This document shows, piece after piece, positions 1 through 8,262 of a stretch of DNA of 64,000 nucleotides. Below the pieces are notes generated by a model, which did no database searches, was not told the origin of the DNA, and was given only the letters and a program-made list of their open reading frames with translations. The position numbers were made by a program, and so were the translations under genes. Source of the DNA: Blautia massiliensis (ex Durand et al. 2017) (GTDB lineage Bacteria; Bacillota; Clostridia; Lachnospirales; Lachnospiraceae); contig NZ_LN913006.1 of assembly GCF_001487165.1 (NCBI RefSeq), forward strand, positions 247,581 to 311,580, read 5' to 3'. Positions within the stretch are counted from its first letter, which is position 1. Each line of letters opens with the position of its first letter.

Positions 1-120
1 GATCGGCTCAGTCTTGGAAGTCTCGACCTTGATCGGCTCGGTCTTGGAAGTCTCGACTTTGATCGGCTCGGTCTTGGAAGTCTCGACTTTGATCGGTTCA
101 GTTTTGGAAGTTTCGACTTT
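1..120 (-). repeat. Four tandem 30-bp repeats inside a coding region
   Basis: Positions 1-30, 31-60, 61-90 and 91-120 are near-identical 30-bp units. Units two and three are identical and the outer ones carry a few changes, mostly synonymous. The unit is a multiple of three, so copy number can change without breaking the frame. The array may continue beyond the window. Confidence 0.9.
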
Positions 121-288
121 AAGCGTTTCCTTCTTTACGGTTTCAAGTTTTTTCACTTCGGCTTTAGCATTTTCAACAGATTTGGCAGCATTGGAACTGG
201 TGCCGGCAGCAGAGGTATTTTTTTTCAGCTGCTTTTCTTTTTTTGCCTGCATGGCAGCTTTCTTTTTCTGGAGTCTTTTTGTTGACAT
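1..288 (-). CDS. Lys/Glu-rich repeat protein, partial at window edge
   Basis: The reading frame starts at an ATG (288-286) preceded by a strong AAGGAGG ribosome site and stays open to the first base of the window, so the C-terminus is missing. The 96 visible residues are very basic and low in complexity: MSTKRLQKKKAAMQAKKEK, an Ala/Ser linker, then four tandem copies of a ten-residue unit close to KVETSKTEPI. I see no signal peptide or membrane segment and no known domain. It lies 75 bases downstream of the PHP phosphatase on the same strand and may be cotranscribed with it. Function unknown. The visible part may be a charged spacer in front of a domain outside the window. Confidence 0.75.
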   Translation of the reverse strand, partial: MSTKRLQKKKAAMQAKKEKQLKKNTSAAGTSSNAAKSVENAKAEVKKLETVKKETLKVETSKTEPIKVETSKTEPIKVETSKTEPIKVETSKTEPI

Positions 289-325
289 ATAGAGTTCCTC
301 CTTAGATAAAATGATATTTTCGGTA

Positions 326-355
326 TAAAAATGTAAACTCTCTCACCGGAGAGAG
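326..355 (-). terminator. Weak terminator-like hairpin
   Basis: CTCTCTC (338-344) pairs with GAGAGAG (349-355) around a 4-base loop. Read on the minus strand it is followed by an imperfect T-rich run. It lies just after the PHP phosphatase stop and before the next minus-strand gene, so it could partly end transcription. Confidence 0.4.
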
Positions 356-363
356 AAACAGAG

Positions 364-1182
364 CTACAGCTTATGAAAAACAGGACGGCGGTTTTTAAAT
401 ACAGCATAATAGGAAAAACCACATTCACGGAGAACATCAGCCGCCTTGTCAAAAGCATAGCCGATCTTATCCGGAGTATGGGCATCTGCACCGATGGTGA
501 TGATCTCACCGCCAAGCTCACGGTAACGTCGGATAATATTGACACAGGGATTCGGTTCACCAAGCCCGTAGTGATAACCGCCTGTGTTCAGCTCGATTCC
601 CACATTTTTGCGGATCAATGTCCGCAGGATCTCGTCCAGGATCTCCTTATATCGTCCGTAAGAATACTGACGGTTCTGATTTGGACCATAACGTACTACA
701 TAGTCGATATGTCCGTACACATCCATCTCGTCAAAAGCAGCGATATTTTCCAGGATGGATTCAAAATATTCCATGTAGCATGCGGATTCCTTACGGCCCT
801 CAAAATAAGAAGGATAATAAGGATCGTATCCGTGCACCACATGGGAGGAACCAATAACGAAATCAAAGGGAACTTCTTTCAGAAGATCGGAAAAAGATTC
901 TGCAAGCTGAGGCTGAAGTCCAAGCTCGATCCCGAAGTTAACCTGGATCTGGTCTTTAAAAGCATCCGCAAGACTCTCAAGTTTCTGGCGGTATGCAGGG
1001 ATGTTCAGGGAAAAATCAAGATTTTCCGGAGTATCGGGATAATCCGGATCAAAATGTTCAGTAAAACAGATTCCCGTGAGACCCTGGTCTGCGGCAGTCT
1101 GGATCATTTCTTCCATCGGTGTATCGGAATCTGCGGAAAAAGAGGAGTGCATATGGCAGTCCCATAAAATTTTCTGGTCCAT
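364..1182 (-). CDS. hisJ: PHP-domain histidinol-phosphatase (HisJ/HisK type)
   Basis: A 272-residue PHP-superfamily metal phosphatase, the length usual for HisJ-type histidinol-phosphate phosphatase, which makes histidinol in histidine synthesis. The metal-binding motifs are in order: DCHMHSSFSADS at the N-terminus, CFTEHFD near residue 40, GSSHVVHG near 110, YGHIDYVVRYG near 155 and GADAHTPDKIG near 235. The start ATG at 1182 has GGAGG eight bases upstream. No other his genes are nearby, so the substrate is assigned by family only. A general PHP phosphoesterase is the alternative. It is divergent from gapA. Confidence 0.8.
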   Translation of the reverse strand: MDQKILWDCHMHSSFSADSDTPMEEMIQTAADQGLTGICFTEHFDPDYPDTPENLDFSLNIPAYRQKLESLADAFKDQIQVNFGIELGLQPQLAESFSDLLKEVPFDFVIGSSHVVHGYDPYYPSYFEGRKESACYMEYFESILENIAAFDEMDVYGHIDYVVRYGPNQNRQYSYGRYKEILDEILRTLIRKNVGIELNTGGYHYGLGEPNPCVNIIRRYRELGGEIITIGADAHTPDKIGYAFDKAADVLRECGFSYYAVFKNRRPVFHKL

Positions 1183-1386
1183 TTTGTACCTCCATATTCA
1201 AGCCTTTATATTCTGTGACAATGATCGTATCTGCCTGCTATGAATCCGGGAAAGTCAAACTCCCAGCGGGAATATAGATATCCGTTTTGGGAATCAGCAG
1301 GACAGAACTTTCTATCAGAGAATTATAGCACATTTTTCAGAAATTTTCTTAATATTTATTTTAATGTTCTTTTTTATAAATAGCTC

Positions 1387-1415
1387 TTGAATTTTTGTTT
1401 GGAATTAGGTACAAT
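1387..1415 (+). promoter_or_regulatory. Sigma-A promoter of gapA
   Basis: TTGAAT (1387-1392) and TACAAT (1410-1415) are 17 bases apart, giving a leader of about 65 bases before gapA. The rest of the 305-base gap between the PHP gene and gapA is AT-rich and shows no gene. Confidence 0.75.
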
Positions 1416-1487
1416 ATGAAACAGGTTGATGTTTCTTTAACAAAGGAACGATTTAAATCACCATTCAATTCATAGGAGGAATTTATC

Positions 1488-2507
1488 ATGGCAGTAAAAG
1501 TTGCAATTAATGGTTTTGGACGTATCGGTCGTCTTGCATTCCGTCAGATGTTTGGAGCAGAAGGATTTGAGATCGTAGCAATCAACGATCTTACATCTCC
1601 TAAGATGCTTGCTCACTTATTAAAATATGATTCTACACAGGGAAGATATGCTCTTGCTGATAAAGTAACAGCAGGCGAGGATTCCATCACAGTAGACGGA
1701 AAAGAGATCAAAATCTATGCTAAGGCTAACGCTGCAGAGCTTCCATGGGGAGAGATCGGTGTAGACGTAGTTCTTGAGTGCACAGGTTTCTACACATCCA
1801 AAGACAAAGCTCAGGCTCATATCGATGCAGGTGCTAAGCACGTAGTTATTTCCGCTCCGGCTGGAAACGACCTTAAGACAATCGTTTACAACGTAAACCA
1901 TCAGGGTCTTACAAACGAGGACAAGATCATCTCCGCAGCTTCCTGTACAACAAACTGCCTTGCACCAATGGCTAAGGCTCTTAACGATCTTGCACCGATC
2001 AAATCCGGTATCATGTGCACAATCCACGCTTACACAGGCGATCAGATGACACTTGACGGACCGCAGAGAAAAGGCGATCTGAGAAGATCCCGTGCAGCTG
2101 CAGTTAACATCGTTCCGAACAGCACAGGTGCTGCTAAAGCTATCGGACTTGTTATCCCAGAGCTTAACGGCAAACTTATCGGTTCTGCACAGCGTGTACC
2201 TACCCCAACAGGTTCTACAACAATCCTTACAGCAGTAGTTGAAGGAAACGTTACTAAAGAGCAGATCAACGCAGCTATGAAAGCAGCTTCCAATGAGTCC
2301 TTCGGATACAACGAGGATGAGATCGTATCCAGCGATATCGTTGGTATGAGATTTGGTTCCCTCTTCGATGCTACTCAGACAATGGTACTTCCACTTGAGA
2401 ATGGCACAACAGAGGTTCAGGTAGTTTCCTGGTATGACAACGAGAACTCCTACACAAGCCAGATGGTTCGTACAATCAAGCACTTCGGAAAACTTCTGAA
2501 CGCTTAA
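1488..2507 (+). CDS. gapA: Glyceraldehyde-3-phosphate dehydrogenase, type I
   Basis: Full-length 339-residue GAPDH. It oxidises and phosphorylates glyceraldehyde 3-phosphate to 1,3-bisphosphoglycerate in glycolysis. The Rossmann motif GFGRIGR lies at residues 9-15. Asp34 after the second strand points to NAD rather than NADP. The active-site Cys153 sits in ASCTTNC, and the conserved [18 protein letters not shown] region follows. AGGAGGA precedes the start. Codon use is strongly biased, as expected for a highly expressed gene. It is first in the gapA-pgk-tpiA cluster but has its own promoter and terminator. Confidence 0.98.
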   Translation: MAVKVAINGFGRIGRLAFRQMFGAEGFEIVAINDLTSPKMLAHLLKYDSTQGRYALADKVTAGEDSITVDGKEIKIYAKANAAELPWGEIGVDVVLECTGFYTSKDKAQAHIDAGAKHVVISAPAGNDLKTIVYNVNHQGLTNEDKIISAASCTTNCLAPMAKALNDLAPIKSGIMCTIHAYTGDQMTLDGPQRKGDLRRSRAAAVNIVPNSTGAAKAIGLVIPELNGKLIGSAQRVPTPTGSTTILTAVVEGNVTKEQINAAMKAASNESFGYNEDEIVSSDIVGMRFGSLFDATQTMVLPLENGTTEVQVVSWYDNENSYTSQMVRTIKHFGKLLNA

Positions 2508-2543
2508 TTTTCTGCGAACGGGTGTAGAAGAATAGACTCAGAA

Positions 2544-2578
2544 AGGGTCCGGTCTGAAGAGGACCGGGCCCTTTTTTT
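2544..2578 (+). terminator. Intrinsic terminator after gapA
   Basis: GGGTCCGGTC pairs with GACCGGGCCC (one G-U pair) and is followed by seven T. It separates gapA from pgk, allowing different levels of the two. A smaller hairpin (GAGCGG/CCGCTC, 2623-2643) lies in the rest of the gap. Confidence 0.9.
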
Positions 2579-2692
2579 CCAAAAGACCAAACAAAAAAAT
2601 GTCTGAGGAATGACTGTTAACAGAGCGGACAACAATACCGCTCGCCCTTATTCATCTGCTTTTGCAGAAATAAAAGTTAAGGAGATATAGAG

Positions 2693-3889
2693 ATGCTGAA
2701 CAAAAAAAGTGTTGACGATATCAATGTAAAAGGACAGAAAGTACTTGTAAGATGCGACTTCAATGTTCCGCTTCAGGATGGAAAGATCACAGATGAGAAC
2801 CGTCTTGTAGCTGCTCTTCCTACAATCAAGAAACTGATCGCAGACGGCGGAAAGGTTATCCTTTGCTCCCACCTTGGAAAACCGAAGGGAGAGCCGAAAC
2901 CGGAGCTTTCTCTTGCACCTGTAGCAGTTCGTCTTTCTGAGCTTCTTGGCCAGGAAGTAAAATTTGCAGCAGATCCTGAGGTAGTAGGACCGAACGCAAA
3001 AGCTGCTGTAGCAGAGATGAAAGATGGCGATGTAGTTCTTCTTGAGAACACACGTTATCGTGCAGAAGAGACAAAGAACGAAGACAAGTTCAGCGAAGAT
3101 CTTGCTTCCCTCTGTGATGTATTTGTAAATGATGCATTCGGAACTGCTCACAGAGCTCACTGCTCTAACGTAGGTGTTACCAAATATGTAAAAACAGCAG
3201 TTGTAGGATATCTGATGCAGAAAGAGATCGATTTCCTTGGAAACGCTGTAAACAATCCGGAGAGACCATTCGTAGCAATTCTTGGCGGTGCTAAGGTTTC
3301 CAGCAAGATCTCTGTAATCAACAACCTTCTTGACAAGGTAGATACACTGATCATCGGTGGTGGTATGTCCTATACATTCTCCAAGGCTATGGGCGGACAT
3401 ATCGGAACATCCCTCTGCGAGGATGATTACCTTCAGTATGCTCTTGACATGATGAAGAAAGCAGAGGAGAAGGGCGTGAAGCTTCTTCTTCCTGTAGATA
3501 ACAGAATCGGTGATAACTTCTCCAATGACTGCAATATCCAGGTTGTAAAACGTGGTGAGATTCCGGACGGATGGGAAGGAATGGATATCGGACCGGAGAC
3601 TGAGAAGCTTTTTGCAGACGCTGTAAAAGATGCCAAGACTGTTGTATGGAACGGACCGATGGGATGCTTCGAGATGCCGAACTTCGCTCATGGTACAGAA
3701 GCAGTTGCCAAAGCTCTTGCTGAGACAGATGCAACAACCATCATCGGTGGTGGTGATTCCGCAGCAGCTGTAAATATCCTTGGATATGGCGACAAGATGA
3801 CACACATCTCCACAGGTGGCGGTGCTTCTCTTGAGTTCCTTGAGGGCAAAGAGCTCCCAGGTGTAGCAGCAGCTAACGATAAAGACTGA
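2693..3889 (+). CDS. pgk: Phosphoglycerate kinase
   Basis: A 398-residue phosphoglycerate kinase, the usual length. It transfers phosphate from 1,3-bisphosphoglycerate to ADP. Visible family motifs are [17 protein letters not shown] near the N-terminus, [30 protein letters not shown] near residue 200 and the C-terminal nucleotide-site motif [21 protein letters not shown] precedes the ATG. It lies 44 bases upstream of tpiA with no terminator between, so the two are probably cotranscribed. Confidence 0.98.
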   Translation: MLNKKSVDDINVKGQKVLVRCDFNVPLQDGKITDENRLVAALPTIKKLIADGGKVILCSHLGKPKGEPKPELSLAPVAVRLSELLGQEVKFAADPEVVGPNAKAAVAEMKDGDVVLLENTRYRAEETKNEDKFSEDLASLCDVFVNDAFGTAHRAHCSNVGVTKYVKTAVVGYLMQKEIDFLGNAVNNPERPFVAILGGAKVSSKISVINNLLDKVDTLIIGGGMSYTFSKAMGGHIGTSLCEDDYLQYALDMMKKAEEKGVKLLLPVDNRIGDNFSNDCNIQVVKRGEIPDGWEGMDIGPETEKLFADAVKDAKTVVWNGPMGCFEMPNFAHGTEAVAKALAETDATTIIGGGDSAAAVNILGYGDKMTHISTGGGASLEFLEGKELPGVAAANDKD

Positions 3890-3900
3890 TAAAAAATAAA

Positions 3901-3915
3901 GTGTTCCGCGAACAC
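3901..3915 (+). other. Hairpin in the pgk-tpiA gap
   Basis: GTGTTC and GAACAC form a perfect 6-bp stem with a CGC loop just before the tpiA ribosome site (GGAGAT). There is no T-run, so it is not a terminator. It could be an RNA processing or stability element between the two cistrons. Confidence 0.5.
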
Positions 3916-3933
3916 GAAAAGGAGATAAAAACA

Positions 3934-4683
3934 ATGGCAAGAAAGAAAATTATTGCTGGAAACTGGAAAATGAACATGACACCAAGCGAGGCTGTAAAGC
4001 TTGTTGAGACTTTAAAACCGCTTGTTGTTAACGATGAAGTTGACGTAGTATTCTGCGTACCGGCTATCGACATCATCCCTGTTGTTGAGGCAGCTAAAGG
4101 TTCTAACATCCAGGTTGGTGCTGAGAACATGTACTTCGAGGAGAAAGGCGCTTACACAGGTGAGATCGCTCCGGCTATGCTCGTAGATGCAGGCGTTAAG
4201 TACGTTGTACTTGGACACTCCGAGAGAAGAGAGTACTTCGGTGAGACAAACGAGGACGTTAACAAAAAAATGCTCAAAGCTTTCGAGCATGGCATCACAC
4301 CGATCATGTGCTGTGGTGAGACACTTACTCAGAGAGAGCAGGGCGTAACAATGGACTTCATCCGTCAGCAGGTTAAGGTTGGATTCCAGGGTGTTACAGC
4401 TGATCAGGCTAAGACAGCAGTTATCGCTTACGAGCCGATCTGGGCTATCGGAACAGGTAAGACAGCTACAACAGAGCAGGCTCAGGAAGTTTGCGCTGAT
4501 ATCCGTAAATGCATCGCTGAGATCTATGATGATGCTACAGCAGCAGAGATCCGTATCCAGTACGGCGGATCTGTAAACGCTGCAACAGCTCCTGACTTAT
4601 TCGCTCAGGCTGACATCGATGGCGGTCTTGTAGGCGGCGCTTCCCTGAAACCAGATTTCGGAAAGATCGTAAACTACAAATAA
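3934..4683 (+). CDS. tpiA: Triosephosphate isomerase
   Basis: A 249-residue TIM-barrel isomerase interconverting dihydroxyacetone phosphate and glyceraldehyde 3-phosphate. Key residues are Lys in GNWKMN near the N-terminus, the catalytic His in LGHSERRE and Glu in [11 protein letters not shown], with the phosphate-binding IQYGGSVN and GLVGGASL near the C-terminus. The ATG at 3934 follows AAAGGAGAT. An in-frame GTG at 3901 would lie in the intercistronic hairpin and adds a non-homologous tail, so it was not used. Confidence 0.98.
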   Translation: MARKKIIAGNWKMNMTPSEAVKLVETLKPLVVNDEVDVVFCVPAIDIIPVVEAAKGSNIQVGAENMYFEEKGAYTGEIAPAMLVDAGVKYVVLGHSERREYFGETNEDVNKKMLKAFEHGITPIMCCGETLTQREQGVTMDFIRQQVKVGFQGVTADQAKTAVIAYEPIWAIGTGKTATTEQAQEVCADIRKCIAEIYDDATAAEIRIQYGGSVNAATAPDLFAQADIDGGLVGGASLKPDFGKIVNYK

Positions 4684-4692
4684 GATTCACTT

Positions 4693-4718
4693 AAAAAGGG
4701 GCTTCGGCCCCTTTTTTT
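4693..4718 (+). terminator. Terminator after tpiA
   Basis: GGGGC-TTCG-GCCCC with flanking A and T runs. It is a stable tetraloop hairpin followed by seven T, right after the tpiA stop. Confidence 0.92.
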
Positions 4719-4740
4719 ATATCTTTAAAAAAAAAAACCA

Positions 4741-4817
4741 GAAAAACTCTCCCTGACACGGATAGCACAGCCAACAAAAAAGCTGCATCTGATCACAGTC
4801 AGAGAGAGTTTTTCTTA
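4741..4817 (-). terminator. Terminator of the Xre-type gene
   Basis: Arms at 4741-4756 and 4799-4815 pair over about 15 bases (one G-U). Read on the minus strand the structure overlaps the stop codon of the regulator gene and runs into a long T stretch (complement of 4723-4737). Confidence 0.75.
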
Positions 4818-5077
4818 TCTTCAGAGTAAGGATTGTTTTTCTCTGAAGCTTTTTCTGTATGTTCGTTCCTTTCGTCAGGCTCGGGAACGTGTTCCACAAT
4901 GTCCTCGATCTTGCAGTGGAGAATGGAACACAGCCTGTCTATGGTATAAATTTCAACATTTTTATTTTTTCGAAGTCTGTCCAGAAGTGAACGGGTGATC
5001 TGGTAATGTTCATAAAGATCATACTGAGTGATTCCACGCTCCTTCATCGTGACCCAAAATCTGTCATATTTTATCAT
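4799..5077 (-). CDS. Small Xre-family helix-turn-helix regulator
   Basis: A 92-residue protein. Residues 1-65 form a Cro/C1-type DNA-binding domain (ITQYDLYEHYQITRSLLDRL, then TIDRLCSILHCKIEDIVE), and a charged Glu/Lys/Asn-rich tail follows. It resembles the short YozG-type regulators common in Firmicutes. It is divergent from the small membrane protein gene at 5179, and an inverted repeat between the two is a plausible binding site. The target is not known. Confidence 0.85.
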   Translation of the reverse strand: MIKYDRFWVTMKERGITQYDLYEHYQITRSLLDRLRKNKNVEIYTIDRLCSILHCKIEDIVEHVPEPDERNEHTEKASEKNNPYSEDKKNSL

Positions 5078-5101
5078 ATATATATCCTGTCCGATTCATC
5101 C

Positions 5102-5162
5102 TTGAATTAATCTTATTATGAAGGTAAAATTGGAATCACAACAGTGTCCTTATATCGACACT
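5102..5162 (+). promoter_or_regulatory. Promoter plus operator-like inverted repeat
   Basis: TTGAAT (5102-5107) and TAAAAT (5125-5130) are 17 bases apart. AGTGTC (5143-5148) and GACACT (5157-5162) form a 6-bp inverted repeat with an 8-base spacer, just downstream of the expected start point. That is a typical place for a repressor such as the adjacent Xre protein. Confidence 0.55.
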
Positions 5163-5178
5163 ACAGAAAGGAGAAGCA

Positions 5179-5400
5179 ATGAGGAAGTTTTTTAAAATCT
5201 TAATTTCAGTGGTGATCACACTGTATTTTTCAGCTACCATGTTCTACTGCTTTGTGGCAGGAACACCGGATGACGGAAAAGGGGCAGTGATCTATATGAT
5301 GTCAGCAGCAGGCCTGTCGATACTGTTTCCGGCTTTTACCTGCGGCTGCATTCATTACATCCTTTATCTCAGAAAAAAAATGGATGAAAGGAGCAAATGA
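5179..5400 (+). CDS. Small two-helix membrane protein
   Basis: 73 residues after a good ribosome site (AAAGGAGAAGCA). Two hydrophobic helices are visible, about residues 6-27 (FKILISVVITLYFSATMFYC) and 36-62, with a basic C-terminal tail (LRKKMDERSK) suggesting both ends are cytoplasmic. No known family recognised. The divergent Xre regulator suggests paired control. The 183 bases after it hold a TATAAT box at 5520-5525 and imperfect hairpins but no gene. Confidence 0.65.
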   Translation: MRKFFKILISVVITLYFSATMFYCFVAGTPDDGKGAVIYMMSAAGLSILFPAFTCGCIHYILYLRKKMDERSK

Positions 5401-5583
5401 TCAGGATTTATGGTATGATAACAATAAATATCTGGCAGGGTATGTCGTTTCAGAAAACGGTTATCTGATAACGGCAGAAACGCATCAGATGGCTGTGCTG
5501 TGATGCAGCCGTTACGTATTATAATAGAAAGAAAGCCTGCAGCTGTGCGTAAGACGCTTATATGATCATTTGCGGAGGATTTT

Positions 5584-6702
5584 ATGGGGAATATTCTGGA
5601 TTATCTTGACTGGAGAGGAGATCTTACCTTTGAGCAGTCACCCTTTAATGAAGTTGACAATCTGATACTGGCGTGTTTTTCCTATCTTGATCTGGATGAG
5701 ATGGCAGAAGTAAAAAACGGAAATACTCTTTCTGTAGAAGAACTCTTTGCGGCTTTTTCCAGACAGGAAATGAAGAAGGATCTGAAAGCAGAAAGTGCAT
5801 TTCTGCAGAATACACCGGTGCTCCTTGAAAAAATGGCCTGTGCGGAGAGATTCCGGAAATGTACAGTAGGGGGCTTTGTCAATGAAATCATTTCCAGTCA
5901 GGCTCAGCAGTTTGCGGCAGTGACTATAGGACTGGATGATGGAACCACATATATTTCATTTCGTGGAACCGATGATACCATTGTGGGATGGAAGGAGGAT
6001 TTTAACTTAAGCAACGGAGTTGTTCCTTCGCACAGAAAAGCGTTGGAATATCTGGAAACGCATGGAACTTATATACAGTCCATGCTGCGGATCGGCGGTC
6101 ATTCCAAAGGAGGAAATCTGGCTATGTATGCAGCGATGCAGTGCAGTGACATCCTGCAGGAAAAGCTTCTTTCTGTCTATGATAATGATGGCCCGGGTTT
6201 TCCAGAAGGATTTTTCAGTCCCGGAAGAGTGGAAAGCGTTTTGCCAAAAGTCACCCGTATCATTCCCGAGGCATCTGTGATCGGTATGCTGCTCAGCCAT
6301 CAGAAAGATCCGCGGATCGTAGCCAGTACACAGAAGGGAATCCTGCAGCATGATGCTTTTACCTGGGAGGTAATGGGGTCATCCTTTATAGAGAAAGAAA
6401 GTTTGACAAGAAGAGCTGCGGCGTCAAATCGAAGTCTTCATAAATGGATCGACCATATGGATAAAAAGCAGAGAGAGCATCTCATCGGGGAACTCTTTTC
6501 TGTGTTGGAAGCAACCGGAGCAGATACCATTTCCCAAATCCAGGAAGGTGGTCTGAAAAGTCTGGCTGCCATGGTGCGCCAGCTGGATAAACTGGAACCA
6601 CAGTCAAAAGCTATGGTGCAGGAACTGATCACCGGACTTTTTGGCAGCTGGCTGGAATTGCTTCCTCTGCCGGAACTTGACAAAAAGCGTTTTCTGCCAT
6701 AA
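5584..6702 (+). CDS. DUF2974 (Mbeg1-like) alpha/beta-hydrolase
   Basis: A 372-residue protein of the DUF2974 family, common in Lachnospiraceae. The N-terminus (NILDYLDWRGDLTFEQSPFN) is the family signature. A lipase-like core follows: TYISFRGTDDT near residue 120 and the nucleophile-elbow motif GHSKGG near 171-176, so Ser is the likely nucleophile. YDNDGPGF is also conserved. No signal peptide, so probably a cytoplasmic lipase- or esterase-like enzyme. The substrate is unknown. It lies 53 bases upstream of hom but shares no obvious pathway with it. Confidence 0.8.
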   Translation: MGNILDYLDWRGDLTFEQSPFNEVDNLILACFSYLDLDEMAEVKNGNTLSVEELFAAFSRQEMKKDLKAESAFLQNTPVLLEKMACAERFRKCTVGGFVNEIISSQAQQFAAVTIGLDDGTTYISFRGTDDTIVGWKEDFNLSNGVVPSHRKALEYLETHGTYIQSMLRIGGHSKGGNLAMYAAMQCSDILQEKLLSVYDNDGPGFPEGFFSPGRVESVLPKVTRIIPEASVIGMLLSHQKDPRIVASTQKGILQHDAFTWEVMGSSFIEKESLTRRAAASNRSLHKWIDHMDKKQREHLIGELFSVLEATGADTISQIQEGGLKSLAAMVRQLDKLEPQSKAMVQELITGLFGSWLELLPLPELDKKRFLP

Positions 6703-6755
6703 CATAGGAGTTACTCTGATAAAAATTGGAAAAAACGGAAAGGGGACATCAGAAA

Positions 6756-8051
6756 ATGAACGAAAAAGTCGTAAATGCGGCCCTTCTTGGTCTCGGAACA
6801 GTAGGAACCGGTGTATATAAAGTGATCAAAAGCCAGGAGCAGGAAATGACAGCCAAGCTTGGATGCCAGGTAAAGATCACAAAGATCCTGGTGCGTAACC
6901 TTGAGAAAGCGTCCGGGAAGGTAGACGATCCTTCTGTTCTTACAACAGACTGGGCAGATATTGAGGGAGATCCTTCCATTGATATTGTGATCGAGCTGAT
7001 CGGCGGGATCGAGCCGGCACGTACTTATATCCTTGCAGCACTGAAAGCCGGCAAGAACGTTGTAACTGCAAACAAGGATCTGATCGCAGTCCACGGAAAA
7101 GAGATCCTGGAAACTGCCAGGGCAGCGCAGAAGGATTTTCTGTTTGAGGCAGCAGTTGCCGGAGGAATCCCGATCATCAGCCCGTTGAAGAACAGTCTTG
7201 AGGCCAACCATGTAACGGAAGTTATGGGAATCGTAAACGGAACTACGAACTTTATCCTTACCAAGATGTCCCAGGAGGGAATGGAATTTTCAGATGCTCT
7301 TGCTCTTGCTACAGAACTTGGATATGCAGAGGCAGATCCTACTGCAGATATCGAGGGAATTGATGCTGGAAGAAAGGTTGCCATCCTTGCATCAGTTGCC
7401 TTTAATTCCAGAGTTACCCTTGATAATGTTCATATAGAAGGAATCACAAAGATCACGGCAAAGGATATCCGTTACGCAAAAGAAATGGGCTGCGAGATCA
7501 AGCTTCTGGGTGTTGCACGCTGTCAGGAGGACGGCGTTGAGGCCTATGTCTGCCCGATGCTGATCCCGGCAGAGCATCCCCTTGCATCCGTCAATGATTC
7601 TTATAATGCGGTTTTTGTACACGGAGATGCAGTAGGAGATACCATGTTCTACGGACGTGGAGCAGGTGAGCTTCCTACAGCAAGTGCGGTTGCCGGTGAT
7701 GTATTTGAGGTAGTCCGTAATATGAAGGCAGATTGCTGCGGAAGAGTAGGCTGCACCTGCTATAAGACACTTCCGGTAAAAAATATGGCAGATACCCATA
7801 ACCGTTATTTCCTCCGCCTGCAGGTAGAGGACCGCTGCGGTGTGCTGGCTGAAATCCTGGAGCATTTTGCAAAATATCAGGCAAGCGTGGCACAGATCAT
7901 GCAGAAAGAAAGCAAGAGACCGGATACCGCAGAGGTTGTTGTGATCACCAAACTTGTAAGCGAGGGCGCTTTCTTTAAGGTTAAGGAAGAACTGGAAAAC
8001 AGCGCATCTGTAAGAAAGATTTCTTCTATGATCCGTGTATACCAGAAATAA
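6756..8051 (+). CDS. hom: Homoserine dehydrogenase with ACT domain
   Basis: A 431-residue homoserine dehydrogenase that reduces aspartate semialdehyde to homoserine for threonine and methionine synthesis. An N-terminal Rossmann fold (LLGLGTVGTGVYK) is followed by the catalytic region (AAVAGGIPIISPLKNSL, NGTTNFILTKM, EADPTADIEGIDAGRK) and a C-terminal ACT domain from about residue 350 (YFLRLQVEDRCGVLAEIL), which normally senses an amino-acid end product. The ATG at 6756 follows AAAGGGG. An upstream TTG at 6726 would add a non-homologous tail and has no ribosome site. Confidence 0.96.
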   Translation: MNEKVVNAALLGLGTVGTGVYKVIKSQEQEMTAKLGCQVKITKILVRNLEKASGKVDDPSVLTTDWADIEGDPSIDIVIELIGGIEPARTYILAALKAGKNVVTANKDLIAVHGKEILETARAAQKDFLFEAAVAGGIPIISPLKNSLEANHVTEVMGIVNGTTNFILTKMSQEGMEFSDALALATELGYAEADPTADIEGIDAGRKVAILASVAFNSRVTLDNVHIEGITKITAKDIRYAKEMGCEIKLLGVARCQEDGVEAYVCPMLIPAEHPLASVNDSYNAVFVHGDAVGDTMFYGRGAGELPTASAVAGDVFEVVRNMKADCCGRVGCTCYKTLPVKNMADTHNRYFLRLQVEDRCGVLAEILEHFAKYQASVAQIMQKESKRPDTAEVVVITKLVSEGAFFKVKEELENSASVRKISSMIRVYQK

Positions 8052-8131
8052 TATCTTTCGCGTAAATTTACAGATCAGCCGTATCAGTTGTCGGGAAATT
8101 GAAAACAGACAAATTTTTGTCAAAGAAAACG

Positions 8132-8159
8132 TTGCAAAATTTCTGGATTTTGGTACTAT
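8132..8159 (+). promoter_or_regulatory. Promoter upstream of gpmI
   Basis: TTGCAA (8132-8137) and an extended -10 TGGTACTAT (8151-8159) with a 16-base spacer, about 100 bases before gpmI. Confidence 0.65.
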
Positions 8160-8262
8160 ATAAAATGGAAAACAAAAGAATCCTGAATGGTACAGAGGGT
8201 TTCAGAATCAGTGAAGAGCTGTGCCGGACAGATTTTCGATCAAAGATAAGAAGGGGAAAATT

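Noticed and set aside
1-120. CRISPR-like array of 30-bp units
   Set aside because: The units are directly adjacent with no spacers and stay in frame with a coding sequence.
1620-2483. Long open frame on the minus strand opposite gapA (similar ones opposite pgk, hom, gpmI and the amidohydrolase)
   Set aside because: Cys/Ser/Leu-rich shadow translations caused by biased codons of the real gene; no ribosome site or family match.
6726-6755. TTG start for homoserine dehydrogenase
   Set aside because: No ribosome site, and the extra ten residues lie before the conserved Rossmann start.
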